Numbered from the stretch's first letter, positions 1 to 6,818 are shown. The stretch is DNA of 19,139 nucleotides from Oscillospiraceae bacterium (GCA_019423445.1 JAHZBJ010000026.1:2855-21993); one strand, 5' to 3'. Made by a program: numbers and translations. Notes: generated by a model not told the origin, from the letters alone.

Positions 1-207
1 GGCGTCGATGGCCTCAATGATATCTTCATACATGGAGGTGTAGATCATCACCTTGCCGGTGATCGCGCTGCCGTCGCCTTCAGCAGCAGGGGTGCCCTCA
101 CCGCCGGAGGAGGTGGAAGTGGGTTCATTGGACCCGCCGCAACCAACCAGCAAGGTCAGGGCCATTGCCAGAGCCATCAGGCCAGCCAGAAATCTTTTGC
201 GTAACAT
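1..207 (-). CDS. Solute-binding lipoprotein of an ABC importer, N-terminal fragment
   Basis: Only the first 69 codons are in the window; the rest lies beyond the left edge. The ATG at 207-205 is preceded by an AGGAGG site at 215-220. The protein opens with a basic stretch (MLRKR), a hydrophobic segment and a lipobox LLVGC with the lipidated Cys at residue 23. A Ser/Thr/Gly/Glu linker follows, then the start of the mature domain (VMIYTSMYEDIIEAIDA). That opening resembles family 1 binding proteins of the Fe3+ (FbpA/AfuA/FutA) type, which sit on the outer membrane face and pass substrate to a permease. The iron assignment is inferred from this short stretch alone; another family 1 substrate is possible. 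It is transcribed divergently from the amino-acid transporter at 678. Confidence 0.8.
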   Translation of the reverse strand, partial: MLRKRFLAGLMALAMALTLLVGCGGSNEPTSTSSGGEGTPAAEGDGSAITGKVMIYTSMYEDIIEAIDA

Positions 208-326
208 GTTCTTTCCTCCTTAAACATTGAATTTTGTGTGCCGGAGTTTTCCCGGCCGCAGTACCAAAAAACGGCTGCGCAGAAGAAAATTGTAATAGAT
301 AATAAACAAAATTCTTCTACATTTAT

Positions 327-332
327 ATTATA
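327..332 (-). promoter_or_regulatory. Possible -10 element for the minus-strand lipoprotein gene
   Basis: A perfect TATAAT reads on the minus strand at 332-327 inside the AT-rich block. No convincing -35 lies 17 bp upstream, so this is tentative. It would give a 5' leader of about 110 nt to the gene starting at 207. Confidence 0.3.
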
Positions 333-434
333 ATTTATAAATAATTCATATAGATGGCATAAATATTTCACAATTGTATCGTTTTTCTATTTTTTTATGC
401 CATCCTTGCTAACAAATCATGGAAATTCTTGTTG

Positions 435-456
435 CTCTTCACAAATCTGTGAAGAG
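435..456. repeat. Perfect 9-bp inverted repeat, candidate operator
   Basis: CTCTTCACA (435-443), a 4-nt centre AATC, then TGTGAAGAG (448-456). It is not followed by a T-run on either strand, so it does not look like a terminator. Its place between two divergent genes suggests a regulator site. Confidence 0.45.
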
Positions 457-504
457 GGGAAAAGAGTTTCGTCAAGGAAAAATGAGACAAACCAGTTGTA
501 GTGC

Positions 505-522
505 GTTTTCCCTGGGGAAAAC
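505..522. repeat. Perfect 8-bp inverted repeat, candidate operator
   Basis: GTTTTCCC (505-512), TG, then GGGAAAAC (515-522). It lies about 65 bp upstream of the -35 of the amino-acid transporter promoter and has no T-run on either side, so a protein-binding site is more likely than a terminator. Confidence 0.45.
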
Positions 523-559
523 AGAAAAGGAGCATCAGGAAGATAAAACAAACAAAGAT

Positions 560-581
560 TATAGTGGCAATATAGTGGCAA
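560..581 (+). repeat. Tandem 11-bp direct repeat upstream of promoter
   Basis: TATAGTGGCAA occurs twice back to back (560-570 and 571-581), ending 6 bp before the -35 hexamer at 588. The 11-bp period is about one helical turn, as expected for a protein contacting the same DNA face twice just upstream of RNA polymerase. Confidence 0.5.
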
Positions 582-587
582 TAAAAT

Positions 588-616
588 TTGACGGAAGGGT
601 TGCATGTGTATAAAAT
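588..616 (+). promoter_or_regulatory. Sigma-A-type promoter of the amino-acid ABC operon
   Basis: TTGACG at 588-593, a 17-bp spacer, then TAAAAT at 611-616: near-consensus hexamers with ideal spacing. Transcription would begin near 623, giving a leader of about 55 nt before the ATG at 678. Confidence 0.75.
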
Positions 617-677
617 TGGGGTACAGCAAAGCCCTGAAAACAGAACCCTGAATGAAGAGAAAAGGAGAAATTGAACC

Positions 678-1577
678 ATGAATGCAAGAAGACTGACTGC
701 GGCGATCCTCGCCGTGCTGATGACCCTGACCCTGCTGGCCGGCTGCGGCGGAACTGAGACCACCAGTTCCTCCCAGGCCTCTTCCTCCTCTGAGGCTTCC
801 GCCTCTTCCGAGAGCTCCGAGGCCGCTGGTCTCACCACTGTGACCGAAGGCGTCCTCACCGTGGGTATGGAATGCAACTATCCTCCCTTTAACTGGACCC
901 AGGTGGAAGGCGACGAATATTCTGTGTCCCTGGAGGGCGCTGGATATGCCGGCGGCTACGATGTTATGATGGCTCAGGCTCTGGCTGAGCAGATGGGACT
1001 GGAACTGGTTATCAAGAAGATGGCTTGGGAAGGCCTTGAGCCCGCTGTCACCGCCGGTGAGATCGACGCCATCATCGCTGGTATGACCGCCACCCCCGAG
1101 CGTAAGGAAAACGCCGACTTCACCACTCCTTATTATGAATCCGAGATGGTGTGCATCGTCCGGGGCGATGACGCTCTGGCTTCCGCCACCTCCCTGGCCG
1201 ATTTTTCCGGCAAGAACGTTCTGGGCCAGCAGAACACTCTGTACGATGAGATCATCGACCAGATCCCTGAGGTCAATCACCTGACCCCCATGCAGAGCTA
1301 TCCCCTGATGGTTATGGCTCTTCAGAACGGCGAGGCCGACGCCATCACCGCCGAGCTGCCTGTGGCCACCGGTGTGGTGACCTCCAACCCGGACCTTGCC
1401 ATTGTACGGTTTGAGGAAGGCAACGGCTTTGAGGCCGACACCACCGTTTCCATCGCGGTGAAGAAGGGGAACACCGGTCTGCTGGATGCTCTTCAGGCCG
1501 CCCTGGACACCATTGATTCCGATACCCGTACCCAGTGGATGACCGATGCGGTGAGCCGTCAGCCCGCCAACGAGTAA
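678..1577 (+). CDS. Polar amino-acid ABC transporter, substrate-binding lipoprotein
   Basis: This 299-aa protein captures an amino acid outside the membrane and delivers it to the permease encoded next. It has a basic N-terminus, a hydrophobic signal segment, the lipobox LLAGC (Cys23) and a Ser/Glu-rich linker of about 25 residues. The mature domain has the family 3 hallmark GMECNYPPFNW followed by GGYDVMMAQALAEQMG and FTTPYY, as in glutamine, cystine and basic amino-acid binding proteins. The ATG follows AAAGGAGA (661-668) with a 9-nt gap. It is the first gene of a binding protein-permease-ATPase operon behind the promoter at 588-616. The family is clear; the exact amino acid cannot be read from the sequence. 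Confidence 0.93.
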   Translation: MNARRLTAAILAVLMTLTLLAGCGGTETTSSSQASSSSEASASSESSEAAGLTTVTEGVLTVGMECNYPPFNWTQVEGDEYSVSLEGAGYAGGYDVMMAQALAEQMGLELVIKKMAWEGLEPAVTAGEIDAIIAGMTATPERKENADFTTPYYESEMVCIVRGDDALASATSLADFSGKNVLGQQNTLYDEIIDQIPEVNHLTPMQSYPLMVMALQNGEADAITAELPVATGVVTSNPDLAIVRFEEGNGFEADTTVSIAVKKGNTGLLDALQAALDTIDSDTRTQWMTDAVSRQPANE

Positions 1578-1659
1578 GGCCGGCCCTCCGAAATCATTCA
1601 ACAGAACAGCAACCTCCCTTTGGCTGGTGGTCCGTCCGTCCAGGGTGCTTTCCTGGGCG

Positions 1660-1682
1660 GGCGGGCATCCGCCTATCGGCGG
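1660..1682 (+). other. Two mutually exclusive intercistronic hairpins
   Basis: In the 151-nt gap between binding protein and permease, GGCGG (1660-1664) can pair with CCGCC (1669-1673), and the same CCGCC can instead pair with GGCGG (1678-1682), which is followed by CTTTT. Such hairpins after a binding-protein gene often protect its mRNA or partly end transcription, so that more binding protein than permease is made. The stems are short, so this is tentative. Confidence 0.35.
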
Positions 1683-1728
1683 CTTTTGGCCGGGTGATGA
1701 TACTATATAAAGAAAGTGAGCTGCCCTC

Positions 1729-2475
1729 ATGACTGAATTCTTATCCAAATCTCTGGAAATCGCGCGGGAATACTGGCCCCTTTTTATGGCGGGGACCAAG
1801 GTGACCCTGATTCTGTCCATCGGCGGTACCGTCATCGGCCTTGTGATCGGCCTGCTGGTGGGGAGTGTCCGGGCGATCGGGGTGGAACCTCGGGACGGCC
1901 TGGGGGTGCTGATCCTGAAGAGGGTGTTACGCATCGTTACCAGTCTTGATATTGAAGTTTTGCGGGGCACCCCCATGATTGTTCAGGGCGGTTTTCTCTT
2001 CTATCTTCGCAAGCCTGTTTTCAATTGGAAGGCTATGACCGCCGGGATTTTTGTTATCTCGGTGAATACAGGGGCCTATATGGCGGAGATTATCCGCTCC
2101 GGTATTCAAAGTGTGGACAAGGGCCAGACCGAGGCTGCCAGAAGCATTGGTATGACCTCTATGCAGACCATGTTCATCGTAATCCTCCCTCAGGCCATCA
2201 AGAATTCCTTCCCCTCCATTGGCAATGAGTTCGTGGTAAACATCAAGGATTCTTCGGTACTTAGCGCCATTTCCGTCACCGATCTGTACTTCCAGTCCAT
2301 TGGGGTGGCAGGGAGCATGTTCCTCTTTAGCCAGACCATGCTGACCACTGTGCTGATCTATCTGGCCCTTACCTTCACCACCACCCGGATTCTGGGGTGG
2401 ATCGAGAAGCGGATGGGACGGCCGAAATCCAGCTTCCCGGCTTCTCAGACCATGCCCGGAAGCCCGGTGCTGTAA
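1729..2475 (+). CDS. Polar amino-acid ABC transporter, permease
   Basis: This 248-aa membrane protein forms the channel of the importer. Hydrophobic segments lie at about residues 18-45, 78-105 and 190-235. The cytoplasmic coupling (EAA) motif is clear: EAARSIGMTSMQTMFIVILP, followed by QAIKNSFPSIGNEFV. The stretches LDIEVLRGTPMIVQ and GAYMAEIIRSGIQSV are typical of the HisM/GlnP/YckA family. The ribosome binding site before the ATG is weak (AAAGTGAG at 1713-1720), which fits lower expression than the binding protein. It is followed 13 nt later by the ATPase gene. Confidence 0.92.
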   Translation: MTEFLSKSLEIAREYWPLFMAGTKVTLILSIGGTVIGLVIGLLVGSVRAIGVEPRDGLGVLILKRVLRIVTSLDIEVLRGTPMIVQGGFLFYLRKPVFNWKAMTAGIFVISVNTGAYMAEIIRSGIQSVDKGQTEAARSIGMTSMQTMFIVILPQAIKNSFPSIGNEFVVNIKDSSVLSAISVTDLYFQSIGVAGSMFLFSQTMLTTVLIYLALTFTTTRILGWIEKRMGRPKSSFPASQTMPGSPVL

Positions 2476-2488
2476 AGGAGGGAACACG

Positions 2489-3250
2489 ATGGAGAACATT
2501 ATTGAGATCCAGGGCCTGAAAAAGAGTTTCGGCCACCTGGAGGTATTGAAGGACATCCAGTTCCATGTGGCGGCCGGAGAAGTGATTTGCCTGATCGGAG
2601 CTTCCGGCTCCGGAAAGTCTACCCTCCTGCGGTGCGTCAACCTTCTGGAGACCCCCGATGCCGGGCGAATCCTGGTCCATGGCAGGGATATCCTCCAGGG
2701 AAGCATCAACGTAAACCAGTACCGGGCAAAGGTTGGAATGGTGTTCCAGTCCTTTAACCTGTTTGACAACATGGACGTGTTGAAAAACTGTATGATAGGT
2801 CAGACCCATGTGCTTCATAAAAAGAAGGAAGAGGCCAGGGAAAAGGCCATGTACTACCTGGAGAAGGTTGGAATGAAGAACTTTGCCGGGGCGATCCCCT
2901 CCCAGCTCTCCGGTGGGCAGAAGCAGCGTGTCGCCATCGCCCGGGCTCTTTGTATGGATCCCGAAGTACTGCTGTTTGACGAGCCCACCTCCGCTCTGGA
3001 CCCCGAGATGGTGGGAGAGGTGCTGGAGGTAATGAAGGGCCTTGCCGAGTCCGGCCTTACCATGATCGTAGTGACCCACGAGATGGCCTTCGCCAGGGAT
3101 GTAGCCACCCGAGTGGTATTTATGGACAAGGGAGTTATCGCCGAGGAGGGGCTCCCCGGAGGAGATCTTCCAGCATCCCAAGAACCCCCGTACCCAGGCC
3201 TTCCTGGCTCGGTATATCGGGAGATAACCGGAGGATCTTGCCCCCGGTAA
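2489..3250 (+). CDS. glnQ: Polar amino-acid ABC transporter, ATPase (C-terminal frameshift)
   Basis: This 253-aa ATPase powers the amino-acid importer. Visible motifs are Walker A GASGSGKST (37-45), Q-loop VFQSFNLF (85-92), signature LSGGQKQR (140-147), Walker B VLLFDEP (160-166), D-loop SALD and the H-loop His197. The ATG follows AAAGGAGGG (2475-2483). The last 33 residues, after EEG at 219-221, are unlike the family. Reading from 3153 in the next frame restores the expected ending (SPEEIFQHPKN, then AFLARYIGR and TAA at 3225-3227). One extra G in the GGGG run at 3148-3151 explains this. All catalytic motifs precede the lesion, so the ATPase may still work. A terminator follows at 3300-3344. 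The gene symbol reflects the family, not a proven substrate. Confidence 0.88.
   Translation: MENIIEIQGLKKSFGHLEVLKDIQFHVAAGEVICLIGASGSGKSTLLRCVNLLETPDAGRILVHGRDILQGSINVNQYRAKVGMVFQSFNLFDNMDVLKNCMIGQTHVLHKKKEEAREKAMYYLEKVGMKNFAGAIPSQLSGGQKQRVAIARALCMDPEVLLFDEPTSALDPEMVGEVLEVMKGLAESGLTMIVVTHEMAFARDVATRVVFMDKGVIAEEGLPGGDLPASQEPPYPGLPGSVYREITGGSCPR
3148..3227 (+). other. Out-of-frame original C-terminus of the ATPase
   Basis: From 3153 the alternative frame encodes 24 residues beginning SPEEIFQHPKN and ending AFLARYIGR, then TAA at 3225-3227: the standard ending of GlnQ/HisP-type ATPases. Removing one G from the run at 3148-3151 gives GAG GAG GGC TCC CCG and joins the two frames into a 245-aa protein of normal length. 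It is either a real frameshift or a base-calling error in a homopolymer. Confidence 0.85.
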
Positions 3251-3299
3251 CAAGAGAAAGAGGTCACAGGGCCCTTGTGCAGGTTCCTGTAACCGGATG

Positions 3300-3344
3300 A
3301 AAGGGGGAACGGGTCCCCAGTTTGAGGATCCGTTCCTCCCTTTT
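3300..3344 (+). terminator. Rho-independent terminator after the amino-acid ABC operon
   Basis: AAAGGGGGAACGG (3300-3312) pairs with CCGTTCCTCCCTTT (3330-3343) with one bulged base, followed by T-rich sequence. It separates the operon from the gene at 3377. Confidence 0.7.
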
Positions 3345-3376
3345 ATCTGTGGCCCGAAAAGGGCGGGAGGATAAGA

Positions 3377-4072
3377 ATGAACCGTGTTATAGGTATGGGG
3401 ATGGATATGGAAGAATGGACCCAGGGTTGGCTGGAGTTGGTGAAGGGGTCCTTTGGGGAAGAGCGGATCATCTGTGCAGGGCTCCAGGGGAGCCGGGCCA
3501 GAGGGGAAGCGGGACCTGCCAGCGATGTTGACACAGTACTGATTTTGGACCGCCTGAAACCAGAAGATTTGGTAGTTTACCGGAACGCTCTGGAGGGGAT
3601 TCCCCGGCGGGAGCTGGTGTGCGGCTTCGTCTCCGGGCAAGAGGAGTTGCGCTGCTGGGATCGGGGGGAACTGTTCTCCTTCTGCCAGGATACAGTGCCC
3701 TTTCTGGGGTCTCTGGATTTTGCTTTGGAGCTGACGGGACGGGAGGATGTCCGGCGGGGTACCCTGACAGGGGCCTGCGCCATCTACCATGGCTGCATCC
3801 ACAACTTCCTTCACGGGAGAAGCATAGAGACTCTGGCGGCACTCCAAAAGTCTGCCTTTTTCACCCTCCGGCTTCTTTGTTGGCTTCGGGGGCGAGGGTT
3901 TCCCCGGAGAAGGGCGGAGCTGCTGCCCTTGTTGGATCAGGAGGAGCGGCAGCTTCTGGAAAGAGATCCAAGGGATTTGGAGGCCCTTTCTTGGGAGCTG
4001 TTGAATTGGTCCTCCCAGGTGATTTGCAGTTTGGGAGTACCGGAAGAAAAACTGGTAAATATTTCAATATAA
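3377..4072 (+). CDS. Nucleotidyltransferase-fold protein of unknown target
   Basis: This 231-aa protein carries the pol-beta-type nucleotidyltransferase signature GLQGSRARGEAGPASDVDTV (about residues 34-53), with the G-S motif and D-x-D pair that bind nucleotide and metal. After it come CGFVSGQEEL and a DTVPFLGSLDF segment, then a mostly helical C-terminal half with a conserved-looking HGCIHNFLHG. Proteins of this length and pattern are common in Clostridia and have no assigned substrate; they resemble antibiotic- or nucleotide-transferring enzymes only in fold. The ATG follows GGGAGG (3365-3370) at a 6-nt gap. The gene stands alone between two terminators, with no separate HEPN partner beside it, which argues against an MNT/HEPN toxin-antitoxin pair. 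Confidence 0.75.
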   Translation: MNRVIGMGMDMEEWTQGWLELVKGSFGEERIICAGLQGSRARGEAGPASDVDTVLILDRLKPEDLVVYRNALEGIPRRELVCGFVSGQEELRCWDRGELFSFCQDTVPFLGSLDFALELTGREDVRRGTLTGACAIYHGCIHNFLHGRSIETLAALQKSAFFTLRLLCWLRGRGFPRRRAELLPLLDQEERQLLERDPRDLEALSWELLNWSSQVICSLGVPEEKLVNISI

Positions 4073-4090
4073 AATAATCTTTCTTAAAAT

Positions 4091-4123
4091 CACCGTTACA
4101 GCCAAGAGGGCTGAAAGCCGGTG
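4091..4123 (+). other. Composite stem-loop just before the terminator
   Basis: CACCG (4091-4095) pairs with CGGTG (4119-4123), and inside it CAGCC (4099-4103) pairs with GGCTG (4109-4113), leaving an internal loop. It abuts the terminator at 4125. It may be part of the transcript end of the upstream gene or a small structured RNA; it matches no riboswitch I recognise. Confidence 0.3.
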
Positions 4124-4124
4124 C

Positions 4125-4159
4125 GGCCTCTCATCCACGGCGGATGGGAGGCCTTTTTT
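4125..4159 (+). terminator. Rho-independent terminator after the nucleotidyltransferase gene
   Basis: GGCCTCTCATCC (4125-4136) pairs with GGATGGGAGGCC (4142-4153) over 12 bp with one G-T wobble, followed by six T (4154-4159). Confidence 0.88.
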
Positions 4160-4293
4160 CGCCCTGCCGGCCTCCACCTGCAAAGTGTTTTCCACTGCTC
4201 TGGAACTGGCCTAAAAAGCTGCCCTTTGGAGAGAAGTGAAAAAATCACCGGAAATCAGGGCGAAAATTTTCCATGGCATTTCTGCGAATTTCC

Positions 4294-4322
4294 TTGCTTT
4301 TTCATTGGGAATGAATTACTAT
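4294..4322 (+). promoter_or_regulatory. Probable nrd operon promoter
   Basis: TTGCTT (4294-4299), a 17-bp spacer and TACTAT (4317-4322). The hexamers are imperfect but correctly spaced, and the -10 lies inside the first NrdR box, as expected for a repressed promoter. The start point would be near 4329. Confidence 0.5.
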
Positions 4323-4331
4323 ATGTACAGC
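4316..4331 (+). promoter_or_regulatory. NrdR box 1 (upstream, weaker)
   Basis: TTACTATATGTACAGC matches the NrdR consensus acaCwAtATaTwGtgt at about 10 of 16 positions. Its start is exactly 32 bp before that of the stronger box at 4348, the three-turn spacing known for NrdR pairs. Confidence 0.55.
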
Positions 4332-4347
4332 GTGCTTACAGAAAAAA

Positions 4348-4363
4348 CAACTAGATATTGTGT
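4348..4363 (+). promoter_or_regulatory. NrdR box 2 (downstream, strong)
   Basis: CAACTAGATATTGTGT matches the NrdR consensus at about 13 of 16 positions, including the central ATAT and the TTGTGT half. NrdR is the ATP/dATP-sensing repressor of ribonucleotide reductase genes, and the site sits directly upstream of nrdD. Confidence 0.7.
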
Positions 4364-4401
4364 TTTGAGGGCGCAGCATTTCAACATGAGGAGGAACTTC
4401 C

Positions 4402-6750
4402 ATGCCGAAGAAACAAGCCGTTCCCGCAGGAAAAGCTGGGACAGGGGCGGACAAGGCCCCTCCGCGCTCTATTAAAAAGCGCAACGGGGATGTGGTCCCC
4501 TTCGACGCCAAAAAGATTCGGGAAGCTATCCACAAGGCCAACGTAGCCACCCCGGAGGAAAAGATCCCCCAGAAGCGGCTGGACGAGCTTACTGCCCGGG
4601 TGGTGGAAGCCATTCCCGCTCGCCGGACCCCCACTGTGGAGCAGGTCCAGGACCTGGTGGAAGAGGCCCTGATCCGGGAAGGGTTTGCCAAAACCGCCAA
4701 GGCTTATATCCTCTACCGTGCGGAGCACACCAAGATCCGTCAGTCTGAAGCGGATTTGATGGAGATCTATAAAGAGCTCACCTTTGCCTACGCCAAGGAC
4801 GCCGACATCAAGCGGGAAAATGCCAATATCGACGCCGATACCTCCATGGGCACCATGCTGAAATACGGTTCCGAGGGTTCTAAATATTTCATCGACAACT
4901 ACATCCTCCCCAAGGATATCGCCGCTGCCCATATCAACGGGGACATCCACATCCACGACAAGGATTTTTACATGCTCACCGAGACCTGCTGCCAGATCGA
5001 TCTGCTGAAGCTGTTTCACGGGGGCTTCTCCACCGGCCACGGCTATCTTCGGGAACCCAACAGCATTCAGAGCTATTCCGCTCTGGGCTGTATCGCCATC
5101 CAGGCCAACCAGAACGAGATGCACGGGGGCCAGTCGGTACCCAATTTTGACTACTCCATGGCTCCCGGTGTGGCCAAAACCTTCCGGAAGGAGTACTTCA
5201 AGGCCCTGACCCAATACATCGCCATCCGGTTTGGGATGGCCCGGGAAGACGCCGCCGCCCTGGTGGCAGCCATTCGGGAGGCCTTGGGAGATGGTATCAC
5301 CATGGGCAACCAGGAGGAGTATGGGATGAAACTCTCCCGCTGGCTGCCGGAGCATCAGCGCCAGGGAGGCTACCAGCTCATCTCCGACACCCAGACTCTC
5401 AACGCCCACCATGAATCGGTGCAAACCGCCCTGGAGGAGACCGACAAGGCCACCTACCAGGCCATGGAGGCCCTGATCCACAACCTGAACACCATGAACT
5501 CCCGGGCGGGGGCCCAGGTGCCTTTCAGCTCCATCAACTACGGCACCGACACAAGCCCTGAGGGTCGGATGGTGATCCGCAACCTTCTGGATGCCACCGA
5601 CGCCGGCCTGGGCAATGGGGAAACTCCCATCTTCCCGGTGCAGATCTTTAAGGTGAAGGAAGGGGTCAGCTACAACCCCGGCGACCCCAACTACGACCTG
5701 TTCCAGAAGGCTATCCGCACCTCTGCCAAGCGTCTTTTCCCCAACTTCAGCTTTCTGGACGCTCCCTTTAACCTCCAGTACTACAAGCCCGGGGACTACA
5801 ACACAGAGGTATCCTATATGGGCTGCCGCACCCGGGTTATGGGCAACCGCTACGATCCCACCCGGGAGGTGACCTGCGGCCGGGGAAACCTGAGCTTCAC
5901 CACCATTAACCTGCCCCGGATCGGTATCCAGGCCCAGGGGAACGTGGAAGAATTTTACCGGATCCTGGACGAGAGGATCCAGCTGGTCTTCCGGCAGCTC
6001 CTCCATCGCTTCAAGATCCAGTCCGCCAAGAAGTGCCGCAATTATCCCTTCCTTATGGGGCAGGGGGTCTGGCTGGATTCCGAGAAACTGGCGGTGGATG
6101 ATACAGTAGGGGAGGTGCTGAAGCACGGGACCCTCAGCGTAGGCTTCATCGGCCTGGCGGAAACCCTGGTGGCCCTTACCGGCAAGCACCACGGGGAATC
6201 GGAGGCGAGCCAGAAGCTGGGACTGGAGATTATCGGCCATATGCGCAAAAAAATGGATGAGGAGTCGGAGAAGACCGGCCTCAACTTCACCCTCCTGGCA
6301 ACCCCTGCCGAAGGGCTGTCCGGACGGTTTGTGGCCATTGACCGGAAGGTGTTTGGGGAGATCCCCGGCATCACTGACAAGGAGTACTATACCAACTCCT
6401 TCCATATCCCGGTATACTATCCCATCAAGGCCTTCCGCAAGATCCAGCTGGAGGGACCGTACCACGCTCTCACCAACGCCGGCCATATCAGCTATGTGGA
6501 GCTGGACGGGGATACCTGCAAGAACCCTGAGGCCTTTGAGGCGGTGATCCGCTGCATGAAGGAGAACGGGGTGGGGTACGGCTCGGTGAACCATCCGGTG
6601 GACCGGGATCCCATCTGTGGCTACACCGGCGTCATCGATGAGGTGTGCCCCCGGTGCGGACGCCGGGATGGGGAAGGAGTCTCGGTGGAGAAGCTCCGGG
6701 AACTCCGGAAAAAGTTCCCCGGCATGCCCCAGTTTGTGGGCCTGGAGTAA
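4402..6750 (+). CDS. nrdD: Anaerobic (class III) ribonucleotide reductase large subunit without radical domain
   Basis: This 782-aa protein reduces ribonucleoside triphosphates to deoxynucleotides in the cytoplasm without oxygen. An ATP-cone regulatory domain lies at about residues 25-112 (KKRNGDVVPFDAKKIREAI). The barrel follows, with CCQIDL (Cys196/197) and the thiyl-radical loop MGCRTRVMGN (Cys475). Near the end are three zinc-site cysteines, 739, 749 and 752 (DPICGYTG...VCPRCG). The usual glycyl-radical tail (R-x-x-GYL) is missing: the protein ends in KKFPGMPQFVGLE. That tail is encoded by the separate 51-aa gene at 6819. AGGAGG (4389-4394) fixes the ATG at 4402. The operon is likely controlled by NrdR. 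Confidence 0.95.
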   Translation: MPKKQAVPAGKAGTGADKAPPRSIKKRNGDVVPFDAKKIREAIHKANVATPEEKIPQKRLDELTARVVEAIPARRTPTVEQVQDLVEEALIREGFAKTAKAYILYRAEHTKIRQSEADLMEIYKELTFAYAKDADIKRENANIDADTSMGTMLKYGSEGSKYFIDNYILPKDIAAAHINGDIHIHDKDFYMLTETCCQIDLLKLFHGGFSTGHGYLREPNSIQSYSALGCIAIQANQNEMHGGQSVPNFDYSMAPGVAKTFRKEYFKALTQYIAIRFGMAREDAAALVAAIREALGDGITMGNQEEYGMKLSRWLPEHQRQGGYQLISDTQTLNAHHESVQTALEETDKATYQAMEALIHNLNTMNSRAGAQVPFSSINYGTDTSPEGRMVIRNLLDATDAGLGNGETPIFPVQIFKVKEGVSYNPGDPNYDLFQKAIRTSAKRLFPNFSFLDAPFNLQYYKPGDYNTEVSYMGCRTRVMGNRYDPTREVTCGRGNLSFTTINLPRIGIQAQGNVEEFYRILDERIQLVFRQLLHRFKIQSAKKCRNYPFLMGQGVWLDSEKLAVDDTVGEVLKHGTLSVGFIGLAETLVALTGKHHGESEASQKLGLEIIGHMRKKMDEESEKTGLNFTLLATPAEGLSGRFVAIDRKVFGEIPGITDKEYYTNSFHIPVYYPIKAFRKIQLEGPYHALTNAGHISYVELDGDTCKNPEAFEAVIRCMKENGVGYGSVNHPVDRDPICGYTGVIDEVCPRCGRRDGEGVSVEKLRELRKKFPGMPQFVGLE

Positions 6751-6767
6751 GGCCAAACTGAAATAAA

Positions 6768-6788
6768 GCGCCGGAAGGACACCGGTGC
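6768..6788 (+). other. Hairpin between nrdD and the radical-domain gene
   Basis: GCGCCGG (6768-6774) can pair with CCGGTGC (6782-6788), 7 bp with one wobble. No T-run follows, so it is not a typical terminator. It could mark an mRNA-processing or stability boundary that lets the small gene be made at a different level from nrdD. Confidence 0.4.
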
Positions 6789-6804
6789 GGGACGAAAATA
6801 TCAG

Positions 6805-6810
6805 AAGGAG
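6805..6810 (+). promoter_or_regulatory. Ribosome binding site of the 51-aa radical-domain gene
   Basis: AAGGAG, 8 nt before the ATG at 6819. It shows that the small frame is translated on its own rather than by readthrough of nrdD, which ends 68 nt upstream in a different frame. Confidence 0.8.
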
Positions 6811-6818
6811 AGATTATT

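Larger units (their letters stand above)
208..677. other. Divergent AT-rich control region, no gene
   Basis: This 470-base stretch separates two divergently transcribed binding-protein genes. I see no credible gene in it: the short open frames lack ribosome binding sites and resemble nothing. It holds a very AT-rich block (about 290-400) with a possible minus-strand -10, a 22-bp inverted repeat at 435-456, an 18-bp inverted repeat at 505-522, a tandem 11-bp repeat at 560-581 and a plus-strand promoter at 588-616. Confidence 0.75.
4073..4401 (+). other. Intergenic region: terminator, then nrdD control region
   Basis: This 329-base gap has no gene. It holds a composite hairpin (4091-4123), a strong terminator (4125-4159), then the promoter and two NrdR boxes of the ribonucleotide reductase operon (4294-4363). 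I assign nothing to about 4160-4290. Confidence 0.7.

Noticed and set aside
419..613. 64-codon open frame in the divergent control region
   Set aside because: There is no ribosome binding site, the composition is unlike the neighbouring genes, and it overlaps the repeats and the promoter.
2375..3847. Long minus-strand open frame across the ATPase and nucleotidyltransferase genes
   Set aside because: It crosses two unrelated plus-strand genes and a terminator, with no domain of its own.
3377..4072. Toxin-antitoxin (MNT/HEPN) module
   Set aside because: Only the nucleotidyltransferase part is present; no HEPN gene lies next to it, and the gene is flanked by terminators.
4381..6756. Long open frame antisense to nrdD on the minus strand
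   Set aside because: It mirrors nrdD in a GC-rich sequence, has low-complexity Gly/Leu/Val content and no family motif; nrdD on the plus strand is certain.
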